Source: Phyllobacterium trifolii (GTDB lineage Bacteria > Pseudomonadota > Alphaproteobacteria > Rhizobiales > Rhizobiaceae). Taken from it: 64,000 bases of DNA. The stretch lies in the NCBI RefSeq assembly GCF_014192095.1, contig NZ_JACHXN010000007.1, forward strand, positions 214,083 to 278,082. Reading direction: 5' to 3'. This document shows positions 26,190 to 34,911 of this stretch, piece after piece. The notes under the pieces were generated by a model, which did not search any database, had not been told where the DNA came from, and saw only the letters and a list, made by a program, of their open reading frames with translations. The first letter of the stretch is position 1, and the number at the start of each line of letters is the position of its first letter. A program made the translations under genes and the position numbers.

Positions 26190-27197
26190 CTACTTCTCGG
26201 GAAAAATCTGCTTCCAGTCGGCCTTCATGTCGACGACGGTCCACTGGTTCACGGCGGCGGCATCGAGCGCCGTGTCGAGGCGGCCGAATTCCGTATTCCG
26301 GTCGTAGGCATATTCGCGCTCGGCATCCGTGTGATGGACGATCAGCCCGAATCCCGGTTTTTCGCCCAAAGTCGTCCACTGCAGCATCTCGAGGTCACCA
26401 TCGGAATTGCCGAAAGCGGCAATCGGCCTACGGCCGATGTGTTCATTGATTCCGACCGGTTTGCCGGCTTTGTCATCAATGAAATTGACCTGCGGCAGGC
26501 GCATCAGGGTTGGACTGCCGTCGCGCATTTCGAACTGTGTCTTGATCGACGAGCCGACGACCTGTTCGGGTGGAACGCCATAGACTTTCTCTGTCCACGG
26601 CCGCATGAACTCGATGCCGCCACCCGATACGATGAAGGTCTTGAAGCCATTGGCACGCAGATAGGCGAGCAGTTCGAGCATTGGCTGATAGACGAGCTCG
26701 GTGTAAGGTTTCTTGAAGCTCGGATCGCGCGCGGTTGCGATCCAGTCGGTCACGATCGTTTGAAACTCTTCGGCCGTCATCCCGGCGTGTGTGGTCATGA
26801 GGAGTTCCACCAGGCCCTTTTCTCCGAGGGCAGCCAGCGTCTTCATATCACTCTCGAGCACCGCCTTGAATGGTTGTGTGTTCTTCCATTCAGGGTGCGA
26901 TGCAGCTTCGGCCTTCACGCGATCGAGGACGAACGCAAGCTGGACATACATCGGGTGCTCAGTCCACAGCGTGCCATCATTATCGAACACGGCGATGCGT
27001 TCTGGTTCCGGGACGAAGTCGGTTGAGCCCTCCTTGGTCACCTTCTCGACGAAGGCAACGATTGCTGCCTTGGGTGCTGTATCGTTCCAAGACGGAAGCG
27101 GATCGTTTTGCGCCCACACCGGAACAGTGAATAGAACAATGGCCGCGATGCCCAGCGCTGCAGCGCGGGCAACTTTGGCAAGATTGGCTTTGAACAC
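26190..27197 (-). CDS. Periplasmic HAD-superfamily phosphatase
   Basis: About 335 residues. GTG 27197 is the preferred start because a perfect GGAGG lies 8 bases upstream (27206-27210); ATG 27218 is an in-frame alternative. A signal peptide ends near VWA-QND. HAD motif I is FDNDGTLW, motif II FIVSGGG, and motif IV AFGNSDGD, so the catalytic aspartates are present. Exported HAD phosphatases of this kind often sit beside arylsulfatases. It lies after the arylsulfatase gene, but a strong terminator separates them. Substrate unknown. Confidence 0.87.
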   Translation of the reverse strand: MFKANLAKVARAAALGIAAIVLFTVPVWAQNDPLPSWNDTAPKAAIVAFVEKVTKEGSTDFVPEPERIAVFDNDGTLWTEHPMYVQLAFVLDRVKAEAASHPEWKNTQPFKAVLESDMKTLAALGEKGLVELLMTTHAGMTAEEFQTIVTDWIATARDPSFKKPYTELVYQPMLELLAYLRANGFKTFIVSGGGIEFMRPWTEKVYGVPPEQVVGSSIKTQFEMRDGSPTLMRLPQVNFIDDKAGKPVGINEHIGRRPIAAFGNSDGDLEMLQWTTLGEKPGFGLIVHHTDAEREYAYDRNTEFGRLDTALDAAAVNQWTVVDMKADWKQIFPEK

Positions 27198-27253
27198 GAT
27201 GAAATCCTCCGATGCCATCTACACGCGCCCATACGCGCAGGCAGAACAAACGA

Positions 27254-27284
27254 AAATGGCCCCCGGGTGAACCAGGGGCCATTT
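27254..27284 (-). terminator. Intrinsic terminator after the arylsulfatase gene
   Basis: Perfect 10-bp stem AAATGGCCCC / GGGGCCATTT with an 11-base loop, just after the arylsulfatase stop. Read on the minus strand it is followed by a T-rich tail (TTTTCGTTTGTT), as in a rho-independent terminator. It separates the arylsulfatase from the HAD-cytochrome genes, so these either have their own promoter or are read through at a reduced level. Confidence 0.75.
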
Positions 27285-27289
27285 GGATA

Positions 27290-28960
27290 TTAATTGCCGG
27301 TTGGCAACGTAATGGTGACACCGTCCTTGGCCAACGAGTCCCGCACCCACTGGAACTTCTCGTAATTCGAAAGCGTGATCGGCCCTGTGTACGTCAGGCT
27401 CTGCGGTTTGCGCGGGGGATACTGGACATAGGTGGCCATGATCTTCTTCAGTTCCTCACCCATGACCACACCCATCCAGGTCCGCTCGGTGAAGTTGTTC
27501 ATGAAGATATCGTAGCGCTCCTGCGGGTCCTGCCACAGGTCAAACACCTGGGGTACCGTGGCGACGTATTTTTCCGCACCCTTCCAGCCGAGGTTGGAGT
27601 CGACAGCAAGACCACCTGTTTCCTGTCCGTCGTCACCGCGAATATTGAACGCGAATTTATAATTGTTGTAACGAATAGCGCCTGGCGAAAGCTCGTTTTC
27701 GGTAAAGAAGAACCAGGATTTACGTTCGGATTTGCCCGTACCAAGCAAGATCGGCGACATGTCATAGCTGTCGAAGATAATGGGCTTGTCTTCGCGGTCC
27801 TTGTCGGGAAGCGGAACACCGGCGACCGACGCGAAGGTGGCCATCAGATCGAGACCGCCGACGACATCATGATTCTTCGTATCAGGCTTTATCTTGCCGG
27901 GCCATACCGCAATCGCCGGGACACGATTGCCGCCCTCGCGCAGGGTGCCCTTGGTGCCGCGGAACGGTGTATAACCGGCATCCGGATAAACGTCCTGCCA
28001 TGCGCCATTGTCGGTCGTGTAGAAAACCAGCGTATTCCGGTCCATGCCGGTTTCGCGAAGCTTGTCCATGATCCGGCCGATGCGGGTATCGAGTTCGACA
28101 ACCGAATCCGCATATTTGCTCTTCGACAGTGATTTAAGCTGGAACTCCGGTGCCGGCATGTTCGGCTGATGCACCTTCATGAAGTTGACGTTGATGAAGA
28201 AAGGCTCGTCCGGTTTCTGTGACGCAGCGTCAAGGAACTCGATCGCTGCCTTCTCGACGTAACTGTCGAAGAATGGGATGCCGACCACGCCTTCTTTGCC
28301 GTCGATCGTCGGGGTATCGACATATTGGCCGTTGATCTTGAACTCCTCCGTCACTGGACCTCCGGCCTTGCCCGACAGCGCGCCTTTCGTCACTTTCTGG
28401 AACATCGCCCTGAGATCCGCCGGCATGTCGGGGAACCAGGTGGGATCGGCGTAGGTGTAGGCGTTGAGATGATAGAGGCCGGCATATTTCATGTCGTCGT
28501 AGCCCTGGGCATTGGGCAATGCGTAGTCGGCCTCACCGAGGTGCCATTTGCCGGTGAAATAGGTATGGTAGCCGCCGCGCTTCAGTACGGAGGCAAGCGT
28601 CCATTCCGCTGCCGGCAGACCGCCCCCCTGGCCCTGGAAAGCCACGGTGGTCATACCGCTACGGTTGGGAATGCGCCCGGTCTGCATGGCGGCGCGGCCG
28701 GGCGTGCAACTGGGCTGCGCGTAGAACGAGAAAAAGCTCATGCCGTCGCTGGCCAGTTTGTCGATGCTTGGCGTCGGCATGCCTCGTCCCTCACCGCCGC
28801 CATAGGGGCCGAGGTCGCCATAGCCCGTATCGTCGGAGACGATGAACAGGATGTTGGGCTTCTTTTGCGCATCCTGCGCCTGCGCGGGTGCGAGCACGCC
28901 GCATAACACCGTCCCGGCTACCAAAGCGCCAAGACTGAACTTCAGGGTTCTCCCGGTCAT
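27290..28960 (-). CDS. Arylsulfatase (type I, Cys-type formylglycine)
   Basis: Exported sulfatase of about 556 residues. ATG 28960 is chosen because GGAG lies 8 bases upstream; two ATG codons 15 and 21 bases further upstream are alternatives. The signal peptide ends near AQA-QDA. The formylglycine signature is SCTPGRAAMQTGR with Cys85 as the modified residue, preceded by the metal-binding VSDDTGYGDLG. Later metal ligands lie in YTTDNGAW. Cys-type enzymes need a formylglycine-generating enzyme, which is not in this window. It releases sulfate from aryl or other sulfate esters in the periplasm. A 22-bp repeated element lies about 233 bases upstream. Confidence 0.92.
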   Translation of the reverse strand: MTGRTLKFSLGALVAGTVLCGVLAPAQAQDAQKKPNILFIVSDDTGYGDLGPYGGGEGRGMPTPSIDKLASDGMSFFSFYAQPSCTPGRAAMQTGRIPNRSGMTTVAFQGQGGGLPAAEWTLASVLKRGGYHTYFTGKWHLGEADYALPNAQGYDDMKYAGLYHLNAYTYADPTWFPDMPADLRAMFQKVTKGALSGKAGGPVTEEFKINGQYVDTPTIDGKEGVVGIPFFDSYVEKAAIEFLDAASQKPDEPFFINVNFMKVHQPNMPAPEFQLKSLSKSKYADSVVELDTRIGRIMDKLRETGMDRNTLVFYTTDNGAWQDVYPDAGYTPFRGTKGTLREGGNRVPAIAVWPGKIKPDTKNHDVVGGLDLMATFASVAGVPLPDKDREDKPIIFDSYDMSPILLGTGKSERKSWFFFTENELSPGAIRYNNYKFAFNIRGDDGQETGGLAVDSNLGWKGAEKYVATVPQVFDLWQDPQERYDIFMNNFTERTWMGVVMGEELKKIMATYVQYPPRKPQSLTYTGPITLSNYEKFQWVRDSLAKDGVTITLPTGN

Positions 28961-29314
28961 TTTTAGCTTCTCCATTGACATTGCGTACTGATATTTTGAC
29001 GAGATGACGGACACCGCTTTCGGCGGCCTGAAACGCCCCTCCAGCTATCTGAAACAATGATCGAGCGATAACCAGTTAAGTGTTCGGTGCTACGCAGATT
29101 CGCAGCGATGAGGAACCGTCCGTTTATGTGCCGTCTAAGTATTTTTGTCGAAGGTATGCCTGTTGTTTCAAATTATTCTTGGATCAGCTGCCAGTGAAGT
29201 ACGTAACAGTTACAAACACGGATGTTGTCGGCAGTTCCCTAAAATTTTTATTATTTCAACTTCTATACGGACGGACGCCAGGAGCTATTTCGGTTGACAG
29301 CATGCCTGCACCAA
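28961..29314. other. Non-coding region upstream of the arylsulfatase gene
   Basis: 354 bases with no credible gene, between the arylsulfatase start and the end of the ion-channel gene. The region is AT-richer than its surroundings and holds the first copy of the 22-bp repeated element; presumably the arylsulfatase promoter is here. Confidence 0.6.
29193..29214 (-). repeat. 22-bp element, copy 1 (faces arylsulfatase)
   Basis: Read on the minus strand it begins TGTAACTGTTACGTACTTCA. It matches copy 2 at 29953-29974 in 21 of 22 positions in inverted orientation. The core GTAAC-N-GTTAC is itself a dyad. A second shared block TTGTCGG.AG lies 10 bases inside copy 1 and 6 bases inside copy 2. Position upstream of the arylsulfatase gene suggests a regulator site; a relic of terminal inverted repeats around the channel gene is the alternative. 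Confidence 0.6.
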
Positions 29315-29818
29315 TCATCGCCCCGCGTCGGGATCTTCTGAAGAAGCGGCATCGTCCGATCCCTTTGCCCGCTCCCTATCGAGTCTGCCAAACTCCGTCA
29401 TGATGCTTACGAGCACGCTGCCTGTCCATCCGAAGGTGAACAAACCGGATATCGCTATGACTGGTCCGAGCAACCGCCACTGATCAGGCAATCGGATGGT
29501 ACCTTCGCCGAGCGTGGTGTAGTTTTCCAATACGAAATAGTAGCTGTCTCGCATCGAGGGAATTAAACCCCGCACAGAAATCGGAATGGCCCAGATGAGG
29601 GTTTCGGCGAAATGCAACATGGCTAGGGACGCGATGGTCGCTGCCAGCAGCAGGTTTAGCCGCCAATGGGGCGTGCTTCTTGTCATATGAATCCAGGATC
29701 TGCTGAAGCGTCGATTTATGACTCTGATGCCGGCGCCGTGGACGAAAATGACAATGATCAGTATCAGAGTCCCAACCGCAATTTCCAGAACAGGCTTTGT
29801 CGTTGAAAGTTCGTCCAT
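29315..29818 (-). CDS. Two-pore-helix ion channel family membrane protein
   Basis: A 167-residue membrane protein. Helices at about 10-32 and 50-75, then a pore-like segment YYFVLENYTTLGEGTI and a final helix, as in Ion_trans_2 potassium channels. The filter reads TTLGEG in place of TVGYG, so ion selectivity is doubtful. The C-terminal tail is short and charged. It is flanked by the two inverted copies of a 22-bp element. It may be related in role to the other channel-like protein at 21.6-22.3 kb. Confidence 0.75.
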   Translation of the reverse strand: MDELSTTKPVLEIAVGTLILIIVIFVHGAGIRVINRRFSRSWIHMTRSTPHWRLNLLLAATIASLAMLHFAETLIWAIPISVRGLIPSMRDSYYFVLENYTTLGEGTIRLPDQWRLLGPVIAISGLFTFGWTGSVLVSIMTEFGRLDRERAKGSDDAASSEDPDAGR

Positions 29819-29952
29819 CCTTTTATCCCCATGGGTTCAAGAAGAATTGCAGTTTGTCCTAATTAGACGACTTGCATGTCCGGTCCAATCAGTCCCAAGT
29901 TTAATGGTCAGGTGCGAATTTTTGGTGTGGAATGTTCTTCCGACAATCTCCC

Positions 29953-29974
29953 TGTAACCGTTACGTACTTCACT
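29953..29974 (+). repeat. 22-bp element, copy 2 (faces the DUF992 gene)
   Basis: Begins TGTAACCGTTACGTACTTCA and lies about 91 bases upstream of the DUF992 gene and 134 bases upstream of the channel gene on the other strand. Same orientation relative to its downstream gene as copy 1, which favours a shared operator or promoter element. Confidence 0.6.
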
Positions 29975-30065
29975 TCTTCGGTCTGGAGCGAACCTATGTG
30001 GTTTCAGTATATCGCTGGAGCCACCTCAACATTGTTCCCAACTGATCGAACAATAGGAGTTACGA

Positions 30066-30533
30066 ATGACTTTTTTCCATAAGATTCTTGGGTGTGCCGC
30101 TGTGCTTATTCCTTTTGATGCAAGTGCGGAATCTGCCCAGATTGGAATGCTCGCCTGCGATGTGTCCAAAGGGATAGGCATGTTTGTCGTGGAGAAACAA
30201 AAGCTCTCCTGCACATTCAAGCCGGACAAAGGCGGCAATACCGACAATTACACCGGATCAATTGACCAATTCGGCATCGCGCTCGGCGAAGTTGCGTCGG
30301 GGCACCTGATCTGGGGCGTCGTTGCTGCGACCAGCGGACTTCAGGCAGGGGCGCTCGCCGGAACCTATGCCGGTGTCGGAGCAAACGCTTCGGTTGGCCC
30401 TGGTGCCGGTGCGAACATTCTTGTAGGCGGCACGGGCAAAGCATTTTCCTTGCAGCCCATTTCGGTAGAGGGACAGGAGGGTATCAACTTCGCCGGAGGA
30501 GTTACGACTGTCACTTTAAATCCAGCACCTTGA
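30066..30533 (+). CDS. DUF992-family exported protein
   Basis: A 155-residue protein with a signal peptide ending near ASA-ESA and the DUF992 pattern: IGMLACDVSKGIG, the second cysteine in KLSCTFKP, and a Gly/Ala-rich middle (GTYAGVGANASVG). The family is common in Rhizobiales and has no known function; two conserved cysteines suggest a disulfide in the periplasm. A clear AGGAG ribosome site precedes ATG 30066. It is followed after 33 bases by a small lipoprotein gene. Confidence 0.83.
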   Translation: MTFFHKILGCAAVLIPFDASAESAQIGMLACDVSKGIGMFVVEKQKLSCTFKPDKGGNTDNYTGSIDQFGIALGEVASGHLIWGVVAATSGLQAGALAGTYAGVGANASVGPGAGANILVGGTGKAFSLQPISVEGQEGINFAGGVTTVTLNPAP

Positions 30534-30566
30534 CGCGACCAGCAATCACAGAGCCCGGGGGAGAGA

Positions 30567-30923
30567 ATGTTTATTCGAATGCGCGCTGCAATTGCAATAT
30601 CGATACTGGCGGCAACCCTTGCTGGATGTCAGTCGACCGGCGAAGACACCGACGGCGTGCCAGCTTCAGCGGTGCCGCCCGCCATGGATGCGACCGCTAC
30701 CACTGCAGTGGGCGCGCCGGTTGATATTGCCGATCTGGTAAATGCGTCTGCCACTCGTGCTCGAAGCCAGATGCAGGCGCGAGGCTATGCGTTTACGCAG
30801 CAGCAAGGTTCAACCACATACTGGTGGAATCCCAAAACGACAATCTGCGCAACAACGGTAACGAGCAACGGCAAATTCCAGACCATAGGAACAGCAACAG
30901 CGCACTACTGCGGCCAGCCATAA
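30567..30923 (+). CDS. Small putative lipoprotein
   Basis: 118 residues with a lipoprotein signal: TLAGC lipobox with Cys at about residue 21, followed by an acidic and Ala-rich linker. The C-terminal half has TYWWNPKTTICATTV and ends with a second cysteine (HYCGQP), suggesting a disulfide-stabilised small domain. A strong GGGGGAGAG ribosome site is present. Function unknown; probably cotranscribed with the DUF992 gene. Confidence 0.75.
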   Translation: MFIRMRAAIAISILAATLAGCQSTGEDTDGVPASAVPPAMDATATTAVGAPVDIADLVNASATRARSQMQARGYAFTQQQGSTTYWWNPKTTICATTVTSNGKFQTIGTATAHYCGQP

Positions 30924-31012
30924 TCATCGTTGCACCGTCGATATAGCCGAAGTCTCCTTTGGAGCTGAGCGGACACAACTGAATGGCTGTCGACAACAAA
31001 AGGCACAGATTT

Positions 31013-32413
31013 TCAGAGTCTCATGGTTGGCTCAAGCTTCGGGTGACCGGCAAGTCTGCCTAGTAATCTTGTCCATGCGATAAGACCCGTGCGGAAATTC
31101 GACAACCGGAAGAACTCGTTCGGTGCGTGATAATCCTCGTCCGAGGTGGAGAATGAAAAGAAGATGGCCTCCGCACCGAGATGCTTACGGAAAGCCGTGC
31201 CGATCGGGATGGTCGCGCCCATGGCGACACGAAGGGGCTTGCTGCCAAGCAACTCCTCAAGCACTGATTCCGCAGCAAGCAGGCCGGGCAGGTTTGGATC
31301 GACGGAAAAGGCCTCGCTGCCAGGCCCGTGCGGCTCGACTTGCAGGCTGTAGCCAGCGGGCGAATTGGTCTCCAGATGACGGGCGATCGCCTCGACTACC
31401 TTGGCAGGTTTTTGACCGGCGACAAGGCGGCAGGTGATTTTGACGCTGGCGGAGGAGGGGATGACCGTTTTCGTTCCCGGTCCCTGGTATCCGCCGTAGA
31501 TACCATTGAATTCGAGCGTAGGTTCCAGCCATTGCCGCACCAGCAGCTGGCCGCCATTCTCAATAGGGTCGGGTTTGGGCGAGCCAATATCTCGGTAGTA
31601 GGCGTTCGCGTCGAAACGCGCCGCATCGATTGCTGTGAGGATCGTCGGGTCCAAGGGTTTAATGCCATCCATGAAACCCGGCACGGCGGCACGCGAATCG
31701 GAATCGTGCAGCGACGCAAGCAGCTTGGTGAGTGCGCGGATCGGATTGGGTGCGCTGCCGCCGTGGCGGCCCGAATGCAAATCCTTTGAGGCGCCGGTGA
31801 CGGTTACATCGAGTGCCACCAGTCCGCGGCTGGCAACGGTTATGGACGGGCGGTCCGGCCGCCACATCGCACCGTCCGCGGAGACGACCAGATCGCAGGC
31901 GAGGCGATCGCGATTACGCTCGAGCGTGGGCTCGAAATGCTCGCTGCCGGATTCCTCCTCGCCTTCGATCAGTATCTTGAGATTGATCGGCAAGCGGCCT
32001 TCGGTTTTAAGGTAGGCTTCGACGACAAGGATCGGGATCAGCAGCGGACCCTTGTCATCGGAAACGCCGCGCGCATAGAGGCGGTCGTCGCGTATTGCCG
32101 GCTCAAAGGGTGGCGTCATCCATTTGTCGAGCGGATCGGGTGGCTGCACGTCGTAATGGCCATAAACGAGGATGGTTGGAAGCGTCGGGTCGCCGATGAC
32201 CTCGCCGTAAACGGCAGGATGTCCGCCTGTGTCCAGGAGTTCTACTGAGGCGAAGCCTGCCTTCTTGAGACGGTTCGCCACGAATTCGGCAGCCTCCTGG
32301 ATACCGTCACGAAAAACGGGATCGGTGCTGACGCTGGGGATGCGGCAGAACGCTTTCAAATCCGCGAGAGCACGTTCGTAATTGTCAGCAAGGTATCTCT
32401 CGACGGAATTCAT
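31013..32413 (-). CDS. M20 family dipeptidase
   Basis: Cytoplasmic zinc dipeptidase of 466 residues of the M20F/CNDP type. Seen: VYGHYDVQPPDPLDKW (first metal histidine and Asp), GVSDDKGPLL (bridging Asp), and EGEEESGSEHF (catalytic Glu pair), with the lid-domain dimerisation region after it. ATG 32413 overlaps the SDR stop by 4 bases. It is the last gene of a five-gene minus-strand operon and would cleave dipeptides imported by the divergent Dpp-type system. Confidence 0.88.
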   Translation of the reverse strand: MNSVERYLADNYERALADLKAFCRIPSVSTDPVFRDGIQEAAEFVANRLKKAGFASVELLDTGGHPAVYGEVIGDPTLPTILVYGHYDVQPPDPLDKWMTPPFEPAIRDDRLYARGVSDDKGPLLIPILVVEAYLKTEGRLPINLKILIEGEEESGSEHFEPTLERNRDRLACDLVVSADGAMWRPDRPSITVASRGLVALDVTVTGASKDLHSGRHGGSAPNPIRALTKLLASLHDSDSRAAVPGFMDGIKPLDPTILTAIDAARFDANAYYRDIGSPKPDPIENGGQLLVRQWLEPTLEFNGIYGGYQGPGTKTVIPSSASVKITCRLVAGQKPAKVVEAIARHLETNSPAGYSLQVEPHGPGSEAFSVDPNLPGLLAAESVLEELLGSKPLRVAMGATIPIGTAFRKHLGAEAIFFSFSTSDEDYHAPNEFFRLSNFRTGLIAWTRLLGRLAGHPKLEPTMRL

Positions 32414-33171
32414 TTGCCACCGTCCACACTGATGACCTGTCCGCTGATCCATTGCGCCTGGTCCGATGCGAAAAACAGAACCATGTTGGCGATGTCATCG
32501 GGTTTGCCAAGCCGCTTCAGGGCGATATTGTCGAGAAGCCGTTTTTGGCCATCTGCCCCCATCGCTTCCCACTGCCTTTCGGTTGTCGGGTTCGACAGCA
32601 CGAAACCGGGCGCGACATTATTGACCGTGATGTTCCAAGGGCCGAGTTCATGCGCGAGTTGGCGCGTTAGCCCGATCTGACCAGCCTTCGCACTTGCATA
32701 GGCCTGTATTCCTGTCAGTGAAATGCCAAGGCCGGCGCCGCTGGAAATATTGATGACCCGGCCGAATTTCTGTTGTTTCATGCCGGGGGCGACGGCCTGC
32801 GTCATGAAGAAAGCGCCGGACAGATTGACATCGAAAATTGTCTGCCAGTCGCTCTCGGAAATCTCTTCGATGGGTCGGCCCACCTGTCCGCGTACACCGC
32901 CGGCATTGTTGACCAGAATATCTGTGCCGCCATCGGCAGCCTCGATTTTTGCAACGGTTGCCTGAACGGCGCTTCTGTCGCCTACATCCAGAACATGCGC
33001 AATCGACGATGCCGCTCCGCAAAGTGCAACGGTTTCCGTGAGCCCGGCTTCATTGACGTCGCAGACATGCACGCGTGCGCCACGGCTGGCGAATGCCTGC
33101 GCAATTGCACGGCCAAAGCCATGGGCGGCACCTGTAACGATAACGATTTTGCCGCTGAACTCGATGTTCAT
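32410..33171 (-). CDS. SDR-family oxidoreductase
   Basis: Short-chain dehydrogenase of 253 residues. Cofactor motif TGAAHGFGRAIAQ, NNAGG, the catalytic Ser in ISSGAG, and YASAKAGQ (Tyr-x3-Lys), ending in the usual SVDGGK. The family oxidises or reduces alcohols, hydroxyacids or sugars with NAD(P). It overlaps its neighbours by 4 bases on each side, between a ketopantoate reductase-like gene and the M20 dipeptidase. Substrate unknown. Confidence 0.9.
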   Translation of the reverse strand: MNIEFSGKIVIVTGAAHGFGRAIAQAFASRGARVHVCDVNEAGLTETVALCGAASSIAHVLDVGDRSAVQATVAKIEAADGGTDILVNNAGGVRGQVGRPIEEISESDWQTIFDVNLSGAFFMTQAVAPGMKQQKFGRVINISSGAGLGISLTGIQAYASAKAGQIGLTRQLAHELGPWNITVNNVAPGFVLSNPTTERQWEAMGADGQKRLLDNIALKRLGKPDDIANMVLFFASDQAQWISGQVISVDGGK

Positions 33172-34199
33172 GTGCCGGCCTCCGTTCGCGCAAGCAGATC
33201 GAGATTGGCAAGCTCAAGCGACAGGGTCCCGGCCTCAATCTGATGGATCAATTCGACGACCTTCGCCGCCAGCGGGGTCGGTACACCGAGTGATCGCCCG
33301 ATTTCGACGACGGGCCCGACCTGGGCATCGACCTCGGTCTTGCGCTTGCGGATGGCAAGATCACGCCAAATGCCGGAATGCGATTTCGCCGAGCGGCGGT
33401 TATGAGTGACCATTTCGTCGAAGGAACGTGCGGTGTCCGCGGCCGAGGCGGCAGGGGCGAATGCTGCCGGATCGAACCCGTCGAACGCCTCAGGCACCAC
33501 GTCGTTGGCGTTGGCGACCGAGCCGACTTCAAGCGCAAGTTTTGTCAGGATTGGCCTGTAGTGCTCGTTGGCCAGCACATCCGCGATACTGTCGTTGGTG
33601 AGTGCGGTACCGAAAAGCAGTGTCCCGTAGATGAGCTTGCCCCACAGGTAGCCCCAAATATTATCCGTCAGAATGGCTTTCGGTTCGAACTCCCGCATCA
33701 ACGCGTAGATTTGTTCAATGCGGACTGTACGCTTACCGTCCAATTCGCCGACCACGACTGCTCCGTGGCCGCTATAATGCACGACGCCGGGCTCGAGGTA
33801 GTCTGCGCCGAAATTGACGAAACAACCGATGACCCGATGTTCACCTATAACCTTGCTGATGACCATTTCGTTGAGGCCGTTTTGTGCCGACACGACGTAA
33901 CCATCGTCTGTTACATGCGGCAGCAGAGCTTTCGCCGCGGCTTCGGTGTGGTGGGCCTTCACGCACAGGAAAATGCGCTCGAACTTGCCCTGCAGACCCT
34001 CCGGGGTGAAGGCCTTGGCCTTAACGGTGTCCTGAAAGATCGGCCCCTCGATCCTTAGGCCATTGGCATTTATTGCGGCGACATGATCGGCGGCATTATC
34101 GACGAAAATCACCTCATGTCCCGCCCGGATGAACGCCGTTCCAAGAGTACCGCCGATTGCGCCAGCGCCCCAGATGAGAATCGGCCCGCTCATGCTCAT
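33168..34199 (-). CDS. Ketopantoate reductase (PanE/ApbA) family protein
   Basis: About 343 residues. The N-terminal Rossmann motif is IWGAGAIGGTLGTAF, followed by the helical ApbA_C domain with the family-like GYLWGKLIYGTLLFGTAL. Start ATG 34199 overlaps the creatininase stop as ATGA. As part of a catabolic operon it probably reduces or oxidises a 2-keto/2-hydroxy acid other than ketopantoate; the family also includes opine and other 2-hydroxyacid enzymes. Confidence 0.85.
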   Translation of the reverse strand: MSMSGPILIWGAGAIGGTLGTAFIRAGHEVIFVDNAADHVAAINANGLRIEGPIFQDTVKAKAFTPEGLQGKFERIFLCVKAHHTEAAAKALLPHVTDDGYVVSAQNGLNEMVISKVIGEHRVIGCFVNFGADYLEPGVVHYSGHGAVVVGELDGKRTVRIEQIYALMREFEPKAILTDNIWGYLWGKLIYGTLLFGTALTNDSIADVLANEHYRPILTKLALEVGSVANANDVVPEAFDGFDPAAFAPAASAADTARSFDEMVTHNRRSAKSHSGIWRDLAIRKRKTEVDAQVGPVVEIGRSLGVPTPLAAKVVELIHQIEAGTLSLELANLDLLARTEAGT

Positions 34200-34897
34200 G
34201 CCCATGCTCCTTCGAGCAAGGCTCGTGTCTCTGCCACGGCGACGTCCCATATTACCTGCATTTCTTCATCCGGACGTTCGTAGTAGCCGCCAAAATTGCC
34301 GTCGCCGAGGTAAGCTCTGACGCCGTCCGGATCCATGACGCGCAGGCGCGCAAGGTCAATCATTGGCTTCTGCTGTGTCGGCATTTGCGTGCCAGGCAGC
34401 CGAGTCCAAGGAAAATTCTCCATCCACGAGGCGTGGGAGGCCACCTTGTCGATTTCCTGCACCTTGGCAAAGGTCGCCGGTGCGTTCCACCAATTGTGAA
34501 ACTTGACTGCTGTGCCCGGATTGTCTGCCATCCATTCGATGGCCAGACTTCCAGCTGGCTGATTACCGCCATGGCCGTTGACGATCAGGATGCGACGAAA
34601 TCCCTGCGCCTTCAGCCCGTCCAGTATATCGCGAACGATGCGCACATACGTCTCCAGGCGAAGACTGATCGTGCCCGGGTAAGCCATGAAATAGGGAGTG
34701 AGACCGTAGGCAACGACCGGAAATACCGGTATGCCGAGTGGCTCTGCTGCATCCGTGGCGACTTTTTCTGACAGGATGGAGTCGACTGAGAGCGACAACT
34801 GGGCGTGTTGTTCGGTGCTTCCCAAGGGGAGAACGGCGCGGTCGTCGCTGCGTAAATACTCTTCGATCTGCTGCCAGTTTGCTTGTGAAACTTTCAC
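34196..34897 (-). CDS. Creatininase-family amidohydrolase
   Basis: A 233-residue metal-dependent amidohydrolase. Motifs: VLPLGSTEQHAQ with the metal-binding Glu and His, the Asp in SVDS, GLTPYFMAYPG, and IVNGHGGN. The family includes creatinine amidohydrolase, 3-dehydro-scyllo-inosose hydrolase and formamide-forming enzymes such as FAPy deformylase, so the exact reaction is open. First structural gene after the GntR regulator, with a 14-base gap. Confidence 0.87.
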   Translation of the reverse strand: MKVSQANWQQIEEYLRSDDRAVLPLGSTEQHAQLSLSVDSILSEKVATDAAEPLGIPVFPVVAYGLTPYFMAYPGTISLRLETYVRIVRDILDGLKAQGFRRILIVNGHGGNQPAGSLAIEWMADNPGTAVKFHNWWNAPATFAKVQEIDKVASHASWMENFPWTRLPGTQMPTQQKPMIDLARLRVMDPDGVRAYLGDGNFGGYYERPDEEMQVIWDVAVAETRALLEGAWA

Positions 34898-34911
34898 GAT
34901 GGTTCCCTTCT

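Noticed and set aside
27212..28132. 306-codon plus-strand frame opposite the arylsulfatase
   Set aside because: Antisense shadow; the sulfatase motifs are on the minus strand.
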